This document shows positions 9,418 through 17,558 of a DNA stretch of 63,708 nt, one piece after another. Source of the stretch: Janthinobacterium sp. (lineage in GTDB: Bacteria > Pseudomonadota > Gammaproteobacteria > Burkholderiales > Chitinibacteraceae); the NCBI GenBank assembly GCA_025360045.1, contig JANYCY010000059.1, positions 1 to 63,708 on the forward strand, given 5' to 3'. The position numbers and the translations under genes were made by a program. Under the pieces are notes generated by a model. The model had not been told where the DNA came from. It did not search any database and saw only the letters and a list, made by a program, of their open reading frames with translations. Positions within the stretch are counted from its first letter, which is position 1, and every line of letters begins with the position of its first letter.

Positions 9418-9827
9418 AAAAATACGCAAACAATAGCCCCGAGGCAATGGCTCGCATTTTAGTCATGCAAATGATCTGCGATGGTAATTTTAATCCAGAA
9501 GAATTAGAAGAGCTAGAACACTTACACGTTTACGAAGCCATTGGCATTAGCCGTAAAGGTTTTATTCAAGTTTTACAAGACTACTGTAATGATATTTCTA
9601 ATGAAGCCGATGATGAAGGCCGAATCAGCCTGATTAATCGTGAACGCATTGATATTATCTTAGATAGCGTGAGTGACTCAAAAAAACGCTTACAAGTTGC
9701 TGCAATGGCGCTTGATTTATCTAAATCAGATCAAATCATCAACGATGCGGAACTCGCCGTATTTAGTCATATGCTAGGCCGCTGGCACCTTACGCTGGAT
9801 GCACTACAATCCGCCTTCGAATCCTGA
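9414..9827 (+). CDS. TerB-like domain protein
   Basis: A 137-residue acidic, all-helical protein that resembles the TerB (tellurite resistance B/DUF533-type) fold: MARILVMQMICDGNF at the start and LSKSDQIINDAELAVFSHML later give the paired D-G/D-x-x-x-x-x-E metal-site-like repeats. It starts at GTG inside the stop of the thioesterase gene. No ter operon is nearby, so tellurite resistance is not implied; its job is unknown. A strong terminator follows at 9888. Confidence 0.7.
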   Translation: MKKYANNSPEAMARILVMQMICDGNFNPEELEELEHLHVYEAIGISRKGFIQVLQDYCNDISNEADDEGRISLINRERIDIILDSVSDSKKRLQVAAMALDLSKSDQIINDAELAVFSHMLGRWHLTLDALQSAFES

Positions 9828-9887
9828 GCAAGCACCCTGCCCTTTAATCCTTAGGGCGGTACAGCCCTTTACTAAGCCTTTAGTTTG

Positions 9888-9920
9888 GCCTGAAGAAGCC
9901 CGTCTTCTTCAGGCTCGTTT
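9888..9920 (+). terminator. Rho-independent terminator after thioesterase-TerB pair
   Basis: GCCTGAAGAAG, loop CCCGT, CTTCTTCAGGC forms an 11-bp stem, followed by TCGTTTTACTTT. It separates the pair from the chemoreceptor gene. Confidence 0.8.
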
Positions 9921-10035
9921 TACTTTAAATAGCTAAAACATCATTAGCTAATGCAGAGTGACTTAGCCCTATACACAAGGGCGGGTAACACAAAAAAACA
10001 AAAAATTTGTTACTTACAAGAATCGGAGAAAACGC

Positions 10036-11835
10036 ATGGATTGGCTAAATCAAGCACACATCTCACTTGAAAGGGCCCTATTGCCAACCCTTGCAAGAAA
10101 ATTCGCATTTATCCTGCTGTTTCTTGCGTTTCCAAGCATCATGCTGATTGCCAGTTTTTCTGCCGCACAGCAAATCACCGCCCTTAGCCTAACGCTTCAC
10201 CTTAGCACCACCGACAGTGAAAAATTGCAAAGCATCTTGAGTAATCTGCAGTTTTGGGGCTGGTTCAGCCTATTAAGCGCCACCCTTCTCGCCATTATTC
10301 AAATCACCTACCTTAGGTATTGGATTACCCGCCCTATTAATTTGATTGCTAGCGTTTTTCGTGATGCTTCCAGTGGCGAGGGGGATTTATCTAAAGATAT
10401 CCCCGCCATTACCAGCGATGAAGTTAGCCAATTGGCGCGTACCTGTAATATTTTTCTCGCCAAGCAACGTAACATAATTGCTAATGTGCAGTCCATGACG
10501 GTCGGCATTGCCTTAGAAGCGGCCAAGTCCATGAAAAACATCAAAGACTCTGCAGCCGCCACCCAACAACAAGATCAGCTGGCCCAGATGGTGTGCGAAG
10601 CCAGCAACGCCACCACGACAGGGATCAATCAAGTCACTGATCGCACCCAAGAAATATCCAAAACAACGACGCACAATTTGCAATCAGCACGACTGTCTTA
10701 CGCCGAATTACAAGATGTCAGTGAAAAAATCAACACCATCACCCTACGCTTGGCTAACTTTAGCAAGACCGTAGACAACCTTAACCAACGCTCTTCGAGC
10801 ATTAAATCGATTGTTGGCCTCATTAAAGAGATATCAAGCCAAACCAATTTATTAGCACTTAACGCAGCGATCGAAGCGGCCCGCGCAGGCGAGCAAGGAC
10901 GTGGATTTGCCGTGGTTGCAGATGAAGTCCGCAAGCTCTCTGAAAAAGTACATGTGGCCACCGATGATATTTCGCACAATATCGACAATATGCTCGATCA
11001 AGTCGCAGAAACATTAAATGAAACAGAAATGATTAATCTTGATGCCAATAGAACTAAGCAAGTGGTGGTCAATGCATCGATGCAATTCTCTAATATGATG
11101 TCTGATTTTGAGCAAACAGCAAGCACGCTGATTGATATTGCCGGCACACTCGAATTATTTACCTCCGCCAATTTATTGGTTAATTCAAATGTGAGTGAAA
11201 TTCATAAATTATCCCTATCCGTGAATGAGCGCATGGGCCATTCGGCCAGCTCATCCCAAGATTTAGCCCAAGCCGCCGAGCGTGTTCAATCGCTGATTGG
11301 TAGCTTTACGGTTGGCAAAGGGGAATTAGATGCCACCATTCAACGCGCAGCGCAATTTCGGGACAAAATACAAGTTCATATCACGGCACTCAAAGATCGT
11401 GGCGTTGATGTATTCGATCAGAGATATCAAGCCATTCCCAATACCAAACCTGCAAAATTTAAAACCAGTTATAACTCACTATTTACCAATGAAATCCAAG
11501 CCATTTACGATCAATTAGTTCAAGCCACCCCCGGCGGAAAGTTTTCGCTCGCGGTGGATAATAATGGCTATGGCCCAACGCACAATAGTTGGTACTCCAA
11601 GGCCATGACGGGCAATCTTGAAACAGATTTACTCAACAGCCGTGATCAACGATTATTTAACGATCCTGCCGGTTTACGCGCAGCACAAAATCAGCAACGG
11701 TTTCTATTACAAACCTATGTGCGAGATACCGGTGAAATTATGACTGAATTAGATCTGCCGATTTATATTGCTGGCCAGCATTGGGGTGGGTTGCGCTTAG
11801 GGTTTGATGCCAAGGCGATGATGGGGCATTCATAA
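10036..11835 (+). CDS. Methyl-accepting chemotaxis protein
   Basis: A 599-residue chemoreceptor. Two membrane helices (~25-45 and ~75-95) enclose only ~30 periplasmic residues, followed by HAMP (~95-150) and the cytoplasmic coiled coil with the conserved hairpin tip around residues 265-300 ([20 protein letters not shown]). After the coil, residues ~470-599 form an extra C-terminal domain ([35 protein letters not shown]) like the PAS/Cache-type sensor found at the C-terminus of some chemoreceptors. With so small a periplasmic loop, sensing probably happens in the cytoplasm (inference). GGAGAA precedes the ATG. It is monocistronic, between two terminators. Confidence 0.93.
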   Translation: MDWLNQAHISLERALLPTLARKFAFILLFLAFPSIMLIASFSAAQQITALSLTLHLSTTDSEKLQSILSNLQFWGWFSLLSATLLAIIQITYLRYWITRPINLIASVFRDASSGEGDLSKDIPAITSDEVSQLARTCNIFLAKQRNIIANVQSMTVGIALEAAKSMKNIKDSAAATQQQDQLAQMVCEASNATTTGINQVTDRTQEISKTTTHNLQSARLSYAELQDVSEKINTITLRLANFSKTVDNLNQRSSSIKSIVGLIKEISSQTNLLALNAAIEAARAGEQGRGFAVVADEVRKLSEKVHVATDDISHNIDNMLDQVAETLNETEMINLDANRTKQVVVNASMQFSNMMSDFEQTASTLIDIAGTLELFTSANLLVNSNVSEIHKLSLSVNERMGHSASSSQDLAQAAERVQSLIGSFTVGKGELDATIQRAAQFRDKIQVHITALKDRGVDVFDQRYQAIPNTKPAKFKTSYNSLFTNEIQAIYDQLVQATPGGKFSLAVDNNGYGPTHNSWYSKAMTGNLETDLLNSRDQRLFNDPAGLRAAQNQQRFLLQTYVRDTGEIMTELDLPIYIAGQHWGGLRLGFDAKAMMGHS

Positions 11836-11873
11836 AAATAAATAAATAAATATTAAATAGTAATTTACCGCCC

Positions 11874-11908
11874 AAGAAAAAGCGCCTAATAAATAGGCGC
11901 TTTTTCTT
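11874..11908. terminator. Bidirectional terminator
   Basis: AAGAAAAAGCGCCTA, loop ATAAA, TAGGCGCTTTTTCTT is a 15-bp stem with A-run and T-run ends. It serves both the rightward chemoreceptor gene and the leftward RHH-like gene. Confidence 0.9.
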
Positions 11909-12353
11909 ATTCTACTTTAGCTGAAGGTCGTCCTGTTTTTAGTTTTTCAATTGAATCAAATTGTTTGATCAAGAGATCGCTAGGCATTGAAACTAAAGCT
12001 TGCAAGCCCGCTCTGAGTAGCTCGCTTTTTCTTACGGCCAAACCCGCATCCAAGCAGCGCTGCTTTAATTCAGCCAATTGAATGTATTCGACTTCTGGAA
12101 TAGTAAAGCTATCCCTAACTAACTTAGGCTTTTTGGCCTTAGTCATTTTTGCTTTTTTCCCTGCGAAAAGGGGCAAATCAGCGACTTCAATCACTTCAGT
12201 ATCAGGCGCTGCTTCCAATACCACCTCAACAGCAACAACTTCAAGCGGAGCTACTACCGTTTTACGTCGACTAGCTGTTGTCTTTCTTACAGTAGGCTTC
12301 TTATTCTCAACAATAACCTCCGCAGTTATTTCTTTAACTTTACTTGAAGCCAT
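11907..12353 (-). CDS. Putative ribbon-helix-helix DNA-binding protein
   Basis: About 148 residues. Residues ~1-75 are low-complexity, lysine/valine/alanine-rich and probably disordered. The C-terminal half (DSFTIPEVEYIQLAELKQRC, then LAVRKSELLRAGLQALVSMP) resembles a ribbon-helix-helix domain: a beta strand, then two helices. The ATG at 12353 is preferred because GGGAGGG lies 6 bases upstream; another ATG five codons earlier lies across that ribosome site. It is divergent from a ParA-like ATPase gene, and the gap holds three 9-bp iterons. It may be the centromere-binding or autorepressor partner of that ATPase (inference). Confidence 0.65.
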   Translation of the reverse strand: MASSKVKEITAEVIVENKKPTVRKTTASRRKTVVAPLEVVAVEVVLEAAPDTEVIEVADLPLFAGKKAKMTKAKKPKLVRDSFTIPEVEYIQLAELKQRCLDAGLAVRKSELLRAGLQALVSMPSDLLIKQFDSIEKLKTGRPSAKVE

Positions 12354-12383
12354 GATGCACCCTCCCATATAAGGTAAAAACAG

Positions 12384-12410
12384 TATAAACTATATAAATG
12401 ATATAAATCG
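12384..12410. promoter_or_regulatory. Three 9-bp TATAAANNN iterons in divergent promoter
   Basis: TATAAACTA, TATAAATGA and TATAAATCG follow each other without gaps in the 79-bp region between the two divergent genes. Tandem short direct repeats are typical of ribbon-helix-helix operators and partition sites. They could also overlap -10 elements. Confidence 0.5.
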
Positions 12411-12432
12411 TTAAATTCACATTCAGGCTATT

Positions 12433-13065
12433 ATGCGCAGCATACTTATTGCAAATCCCAAAGGTGGAAGTGGAAAATCCACCCTCTCAACCCATTTGGC
12501 AGCATGGCTTGCATGGCAAGAGGAAGCCGTGATGCTGGGCGACATTGATAGCCAACAATCCAGCCGACACTGGCTCAGCTTGCGCCCATCCACATCACCA
12601 CAGATCCGTGGCTGGGACTTAGATGAAGAACAAAAAGCCAGACCGCCTAAGGGCACCGGCATCGCCATATTGGATTCCCCCGCTGGCTTGCATGGCAAAC
12701 GGCTAAAACAAGCCTTAATGCGAGTCGATCATGTTGTAGTTCCAGTATTGCCTTCTGCTTTTGATATGTGGGCGAGCGCCGCATTTTTTGAAGAGCTGGC
12801 AGAGGTAAAAGCGATCCGCCGCGAAGAAATATCTGTGGCTGTCGTTGGCATGCGAGTAAACCCTCGCACCCAATCTGCGACACAACTGACCGAGTTTCTC
12901 AAGCAGTTTGATCTACCGCTACTCACCTGCATTCGTGATACACAGCTCTATGTGCAAAGCATACAGCGGGGCTTAACCCTCTTTGATTTACCCGTGTCGC
13001 GCACCAAGCAAGATCGCTTGCAATGGCAGCCGCTGCTTGATTGGCTGGTGAGCAATAAGCGCTAA
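12433..13065 (+). CDS. ParA/MinD-family ATPase
   Basis: A 210-residue ParA-type P-loop ATPase. The deviant Walker A motif KGGSGKST is at residues 10-17, with the signature lysine Lys10; the Walker A' strand reads AILDSPAG near 74-81. It is short, without an N-terminal helix-turn-helix, like type Ib/orphan ParA proteins that pair with small ribbon-helix-helix partners. The divergent RHH-like gene and iterons suggest a partition- or positioning-type module on the chromosome. It could equally place a non-DNA cargo; the cargo cannot be told from the sequence. Confidence 0.88.
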   Translation: MRSILIANPKGGSGKSTLSTHLAAWLAWQEEAVMLGDIDSQQSSRHWLSLRPSTSPQIRGWDLDEEQKARPPKGTGIAILDSPAGLHGKRLKQALMRVDHVVVPVLPSAFDMWASAAFFEELAEVKAIRREEISVAVVGMRVNPRTQSATQLTEFLKQFDLPLLTCIRDTQLYVQSIQRGLTLFDLPVSRTKQDRLQWQPLLDWLVSNKR

Positions 13066-13146
13066 TCATCCTTGGGATGAGGCTCGAAATAAATCCCTGC
13101 AATAACTGATCAAGTTATATCCTTCAATCTCGGGTATTTAATTGTA

Positions 13147-13194
13147 GATCCAACCGCGCAGCTGGATTCCCACCATAGACATTCGGGGATGACG
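13147..13194. repeat. dRS3-like palindromic repeat, partial copy
   Basis: Contains the GATCCAACCGCGCAGCTGGATTCCC and CATTCGGGGATGACG words shared with elements at 25527, 46878 and 56844. The left arm is missing. Confidence 0.5.
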
Positions 13195-13243
13195 TCGTTT
13201 AGAAAACGAAAAAAGAATATCAGCAAAACGCTCAAGCAGACAA

Positions 13244-13275
13244 AAAAATGCCGACCCATTCAGGTCGGCATTTTT
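13244..13275 (-). terminator. pnp operon terminator
   Basis: AAAAATGCCGACC, loop CATTCA, GGTCGGCATTTTT is a 13-bp stem with A and T tails, 32 bp past the pnp stop codon. Confidence 0.9.
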
Positions 13276-13306
13276 ATCAGCTAAACGCAGCGTCTTTTAA
13301 AAAGAC

Positions 13307-15457
13307 TTACTCTGCAGCTTCAACCGGTGCAGCAGCAGCCTCAACAGCGACTACTGGTGTTTCTTCGTTGGTCACCGCTTTGATCGATAAGCGGATACGG
13401 CCACGCTCGTCTTGCTCAATCACTTTAACGCGAACCACTTGGCCTTCTTTCAGGTAATCCCCCACGTTTTTGATGCGCTCGTTAGCGATTTGGCTGATGT
13501 GAACCAGACCATCTTTACCTGGCATAATCGATACAATCGCGCCTACGTTGTTATCCAGAATCTTAACCACTGGACCTTCGTAGATCTTGCCGATTTCAAC
13601 TTCAGCCGTGATATCCGCAATACGACGCTTTGCTTCATCCGCGCCTTCTGCTGAGATCGAAGCGATGGTGATGGTGCCATCTTCTTGGATATCAATCTGT
13701 GTACCGGTTTCTTCGGTCAGCGCACGAATCACCGAACCACCCTTACCGATTACATCGCGGATTTTTTCCGGATTAATCTTCATCATGTAAAGACGTGGAG
13801 CATGCTCGCTCACTTCAGTGCGCGCGCCTTCCATTGTGCCTTTCATGATCGCAAGGATATGCACACGGCCTTCTTGCGCCTGATCCAGAGCCACTTTCAT
13901 GATCTCTTTAGTGATACCGTTGATCTTGATGTCCATTTGCAGTGCGGTGATACCGTTTTCAGTACCGGCCACTTTAAAGTCCATATCGCCCAGATGATCT
14001 TCATCACCCAAGATATCGGACAATACTGCAAAACGATTGCCTTCTTTGATCAAGCCCATGGCGATACCGGCCACGTGGTTTTTCATCGGAACGCCCGCAT
14101 CCATCAAGGCCAAACAACCACCACAAACTGAAGCCATTGAGCTTGAGCCGTTTGATTCGGTGATTTCCGAAACAACGCGCATCGAGTAGCCAAAGTCTTC
14201 AACCGACGGCAGCATCGCAGCCAGTGCGCGCTTAGCCAAACGACCGTGACCAATTTCACGACGCTTCGGTGTACCTACACGGCCAGTTTCACCGGTCGAG
14301 TACGGAGGGAAGTTGTAATGCAGCATAAAGCGATCTGTGTAAGCACCGGCCAATGCATCAATTTTTTGCTCGTCAAGCTTCGTACCCAGCGTAGCGACTG
14401 CAATCGCTTGGGTTTCACCGCGAGTAAACAGCACCGAGCCGTGAGTACGTGGCAATACGCCAGTACGGATCGTGATAGGACGCACAGTGCGTGTGTCCCG
14501 TCCATCAATACGTGGGTAGCCATCCAAGATCTGGCCGCGAACGATTTCTGCTTCTAGGCCTTTGAAAATACCTTTGATTTCATTCGAAGCTAAAGTACCT
14601 GTTTCTTCAGTAATCAGCGCAGCTTTAACCAAAGCCCAAGTTTCATTGATTTTGATGGTACGCAATTGCTTTTGACGCAATTTGAATGCTTCTGCCAGAC
14701 CCGCAGCGGCAACAGCGCGAACTTGTGCAATCAGCGCTTCATTAGCAACTGGGTTTTCCCAAGCAAACAATTCTGGATTAGCTTCATCAGCCAATTCATT
14801 AATTGCATTAATAACCACTTGCAATTGTTCGTGACCAAATACTACCGCGCCCAGCATGATCGCTTCGGACAATTCATCCGCTTCCGATTCAACCATCAGA
14901 ACAGCTTGTGAAGTACCTGCAACCACCAAATCCATCTGGCTCGTTTTTAGCTCAGACAAGGTTGGGCAAAGAACGTATTCACCATTGATATAAGCAACGC
15001 GCGCTGCGCCGATCGGGCCATCAAATGGCACACCAGAAATCGACAATGCAGCAGAAGCACCAATCATCGCAACGATGTCTGGATCCACTTCTGGATTAAC
15101 CGACATCACGGTCGCAATGATCTGGATGTCGTTGTAAAAACCTTCAGGGAAAAGGGGGCGAATCGGGCGATCAATCAAACGACAAGTTAAAATTTCTTTT
15201 TCGGAAGGACGGCCTTCACGCTTAAAGAAACCACCTGGAATGCGACCAGCGGCGTAAGTACGCTCTTGGTAATCAACGGTCAGCGGAAAGAAATCCTGAC
15301 CCGGCTTCACGTCACGCGCGGCTACAACCGTCACGAGAACAACGGTATCGTCCATATTAACAAGGACGGCACCACTCGCTTGGCGGGCAATTTCACCCGT
15401 TTCCATGGTGACATTATGCTTACCGTACTGGAATGACTTCACAATTTTATTGAACAC
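13307..15457 (-). CDS. pnp: Polynucleotide phosphorylase
   Basis: A 716-residue PNPase, the 3'-5' phosphorolytic exonuclease of the RNA degradosome. Two RNase PH-like domains (~1-220 and ~300-530; [16 protein letters not shown] is in the second) flank a helical linker, followed by a KH domain ([20 protein letters not shown], ~555-615) and an S1 domain (~617-690). The tail is Ala/Val/Glu-rich. Start is GTG with AAGGA 8 bases upstream. It is the last gene of the rimP-to-pnp unit. The long rpsO-pnp leader carries hairpins that suggest the RNase III/PNPase autoregulation known from enterobacteria. Confidence 0.98.
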   Translation of the reverse strand: MFNKIVKSFQYGKHNVTMETGEIARQASGAVLVNMDDTVVLVTVVAARDVKPGQDFFPLTVDYQERTYAAGRIPGGFFKREGRPSEKEILTCRLIDRPIRPLFPEGFYNDIQIIATVMSVNPEVDPDIVAMIGASAALSISGVPFDGPIGAARVAYINGEYVLCPTLSELKTSQMDLVVAGTSQAVLMVESEADELSEAIMLGAVVFGHEQLQVVINAINELADEANPELFAWENPVANEALIAQVRAVAAAGLAEAFKLRQKQLRTIKINETWALVKAALITEETGTLASNEIKGIFKGLEAEIVRGQILDGYPRIDGRDTRTVRPITIRTGVLPRTHGSVLFTRGETQAIAVATLGTKLDEQKIDALAGAYTDRFMLHYNFPPYSTGETGRVGTPKRREIGHGRLAKRALAAMLPSVEDFGYSMRVVSEITESNGSSSMASVCGGCLALMDAGVPMKNHVAGIAMGLIKEGNRFAVLSDILGDEDHLGDMDFKVAGTENGITALQMDIKINGITKEIMKVALDQAQEGRVHILAIMKGTMEGARTEVSEHAPRLYMMKINPEKIRDVIGKGGSVIRALTEETGTQIDIQEDGTITIASISAEGADEAKRRIADITAEVEIGKIYEGPVVKILDNNVGAIVSIMPGKDGLVHISQIANERIKNVGDYLKEGQVVRVKVIEQDERGRIRLSIKAVTNEETPVVAVEAAAAPVEAAE

Positions 15458-15536
15458 TGACTGATCCTTTTTTCACACTAACGCCTCCAGTCCAAGGCGT
15501 GATTGATTTTCCGCTGCAGCTCGACTGAATCGCTGC

Positions 15537-15604
15537 CGGTTTCGGCACAACCAATAAGCTCAGCAAATACGCACTGAGACTTCTTCAACCCGCCGCCGAA
15601 ACCG
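15537..15604 (-). promoter_or_regulatory. Long stem-loop in pnp leader
   Basis: CGGTTTCGGC at 15537 and GCCGAAACCG at 15595 are perfect 10-bp complements, with a smaller CTCAG/CTGAG stem inside. It sits 80-150 bases upstream of the pnp start, where enterobacterial pnp mRNA is cut by RNase III. That role is inference. Confidence 0.5.
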
Positions 15605-15633
15605 CTATTTGACAGGCTTGAAGGTTCTTAATT

Positions 15634-15689
15634 AAAAAAGTGCCACGGTTTCTTGCGTAGTAGTGACAAGGAAGTCCGTGGCGCTTTTC
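15634..15689 (-). terminator. Second terminator-like hairpin between rpsO and pnp
   Basis: On the minus strand GCCACGG pairs with CCGTGGC, with flanking AAAAG/CTTTT and a following T-run. The loop is ~28 bases and has a further CTTG/CAAG pairing. Confidence 0.55.
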
Positions 15690-15706
15690 TAAAGAATACC
15701 AACAAC

Positions 15707-15741
15707 AAAAAAGCCGCAGTCTTGCGACTACGACTTTTTTA
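15707..15741 (-). terminator. rpsO terminator with GCAA tetraloop
   Basis: On the minus strand GTCGTAGTC-GCAA-GACTGCGGC folds into a 9-bp stem with two G-U pairs, followed by TTTTTT. It abuts the rpsO stop codon; some read-through must reach pnp unless pnp has its own promoter. Confidence 0.75.
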
Positions 15742-16011
15742 TTACTTACGCAGACCGAGTTCAGCGATCAGAGCGCGGTAACCTTCAGAGTTAACACGCT
15801 TGAAGTAATCTAGCAGGCGACGACGTGTGCTAACCATCTTGAGCAAACCACGACGTGAGTGGTGATCTTTCTTGTTGGCTTTAAAGTGAGGTGTCAAGTC
15901 ATTGATACGTGCTGTCAACAATGCAACTTGAACTTCAGGACTACCAGTATCGCCTTCAGCGCGTTGGAACTTCTTAACGATATCTGCTTTTTGAATAACT
16001 GTTACGGACAT
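15742..16011 (-). CDS. rpsO: 30S ribosomal protein S15
   Basis: The 89-residue length and sequence match S15, which binds the 16S rRNA central domain early in small-subunit assembly. The signature [20 protein letters not shown] is followed by [20 protein letters not shown]. The start at 16011 ([11 protein letters not shown]) has CTGGAG upstream; the frame is open 31 codons further, but that part does not resemble S15. The rpsO-pnp order with hairpins between is conserved across proteobacteria. Confidence 0.97.
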   Translation of the reverse strand: MSVTVIQKADIVKKFQRAEGDTGSPEVQVALLTARINDLTPHFKANKKDHHSRRGLLKMVSTRRRLLDYFKRVNSEGYRALIAELGLRK

Positions 16012-16131
16012 GCTTAATACTCCAGAGAGATAAGGCTTCTTTACACCCTGTAAAGAGCCGTCGAGCCAAACCGAGCCTTTCATTCTGACGAATGTATAAC
16101 CCAATTAAGCTCCCTTTAATCCAGCCGATTT

Positions 16132-17049
16132 TTACAAACCAGACAGAAGTCGTTTAGGCCGCAGCCATGCATGCGGATTCTCAGCGCTTGCTGCCACTTC
16201 GCCCAAACCGATGAACCGTGCATTATCCCTAGTTTCACCCTCGGCGTAAAGACGATACTCGCTAGGCAGCAACCCAGAGCGCTCCACGGTCATGCCATGG
16301 CGTATTTTTTCGAACTCTGCTGCATCAAAAAACAAGGCAGGTAAATCAAGTAAGAGACAATCGGCGGGCAATAAAAAGCCATCGCGCTCTTCTACCGGCA
16401 CATGATTGTAATCGTCTAAATTAACCGAACTTTCCAACAAGAAACCAGCCGTTCTCGTGCGACGTAATCCCGTTAAGTAAGCCCCACACCCCAAAGTCTT
16501 ACCGATATCTTCCGCCAAAACTCGAATATAAGTGCCTTTTGAGCAGCTTACATCAATCACCAGCACATCACCTTCAATCGAAATAATATCGATACTATAG
16601 ATAGTGATTTGCCGCGACTGGCGCTCAAGTACCACGCCTTCGCGGGCGTACTCATACAGGGCTTTGCCTTGGAATTTAAGCGCCGAATACATCGGTGGGG
16701 TTTGGCTAATCGGCCCAACAAAGGCGTTAACCGCAGCACGAACCAAGGCTTCATCACTCGGCGCATCACCACTTTTAGTGATCTCACCCTCGCCATCGAG
16801 CGTGGTTGAGACTTCACCCAGCTTGATCGTTGCGCGGTAGCCTTTATCTGCCTCCAGCATACGCTGGGCAAATTTAGTCGCCTCGCCAAAACATAAAGGC
16901 AGCAAACCGGTTGCAAATGGATCTAACACACCGGTATGCCCACCTTTTTCTGCTTGCAGCAACCAGCGGGCTTTTTGCAGGGCGTTATTACTGGAGATAC
17001 CAAAGGGTTTATCCAGCAATAAAACGCCGTCAATCTTTCGTTTAGCCAT
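16132..17049 (-). CDS. truB: tRNA pseudouridine(55) synthase
   Basis: TruB isomerises U55 to pseudouridine in the T-loop of tRNAs. The catalytic aspartate is Asp43 in GHTGVLDPFATGLLP, and the N-terminal DGVLLLDKPFGISS is typical. At 305 residues it has the usual length, including the C-terminal PUA-like part (~245-305). The start codon overlaps the rbfA stop by one base (TAATG), a coupled arrangement within the operon. Confidence 0.97.
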   Translation of the reverse strand: MAKRKIDGVLLLDKPFGISSNNALQKARWLLQAEKGGHTGVLDPFATGLLPLCFGEATKFAQRMLEADKGYRATIKLGEVSTTLDGEGEITKSGDAPSDEALVRAAVNAFVGPISQTPPMYSALKFQGKALYEYAREGVVLERQSRQITIYSIDIISIEGDVLVIDVSCSKGTYIRVLAEDIGKTLGCGAYLTGLRRTRTAGFLLESSVNLDDYNHVPVEERDGFLLPADCLLLDLPALFFDAAEFEKIRHGMTVERSGLLPSEYRLYAEGETRDNARFIGLGEVAASAENPHAWLRPKRLLSGL

Positions 17050-17459
17050 TATTCCTTGCCAGCAGATTTTTCATCATCGGCAGCGAATTGATCTTCTTCA
17101 GGTGCTTTTGGCAGGCTCGAAGCTTGATCAATTAAGCGTGACAAGTTCATGCCGTGCTCAACCGAATGATCGTATTCAAAATGCAATTCTGGCATTTTGT
17201 ATAAGGAGATGCCACGCGCCAATTGGCTACGTAAAAAGCCTTTTGCACGTTCAATCAGCGATGCAATATCTTTACCCTGCTCATCCGTTCCGAGGAAAGT
17301 GTAAAAAACATTGGCATGCGAGTAATCACGCGTAACTTCTACGTCAGTAATCGTAATTAAAGAGGCTTGGGGATGATCTAGCTCAGCACGAATCAGTGTC
17401 GCTAAATCACGCTGAATTTGCTGTGCCACGCGATCGGAGCGCGTAAATTGTTTGGCCAT
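17049..17459 (-). CDS. rbfA: Ribosome-binding factor A
   Basis: A 136-residue cold-adaptation and 16S rRNA maturation factor that binds the 30S subunit near the 5' helix. It has the KH-like fold and conserved stretches RVAQQIQRDLATLI, ITDVEVTRDYSHANVFYTFL and LHFEYDHSVEHGMNLSRLID. The ATG at 17459 is chosen since GAGGG lies upstream; an open frame of seven extra codons has no support. The C-terminus is acidic. It lies between infB and truB. Confidence 0.96.
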   Translation of the reverse strand: MAKQFTRSDRVAQQIQRDLATLIRAELDHPQASLITITDVEVTRDYSHANVFYTFLGTDEQGKDIASLIERAKGFLRSQLARGISLYKMPELHFEYDHSVEHGMNLSRLIDQASSLPKAPEEDQFAADDEKSAGKE

Positions 17460-17482
17460 TTTAAAACCCTCGAGAAGCAAGA

Positions 17483-17539
17483 AAGGGGGAAGAGGAAAAA
17501 GAGAAGAGCAAAACCCTTCCCTCCTCCCTCTTCCCCCTT
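17483..17539. repeat. Purine-rich inverted repeat between infB and rbfA
   Basis: AAGGGGGAAGAGG and CCTCTTCCCCCTT are perfect 13-bp complements with a ~31-base A/G-rich loop. The hairpin could stabilise or process the operon mRNA; there is no T-run, so full termination is unlikely. Confidence 0.55.
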
Positions 17540-17558
17540 CTCGCCACTCTAAAATAAA

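Noticed and set aside
9414-9827. Tellurite resistance function for the TerB-like protein
   Set aside because: No terZABCDE neighbours; a TerB-like fold alone does not imply that phenotype.
12082-12372. Rightward 96-codon frame opposite the RHH-like gene
   Set aside because: Antisense shadow; it would overlap the iteron region and has no independent support.
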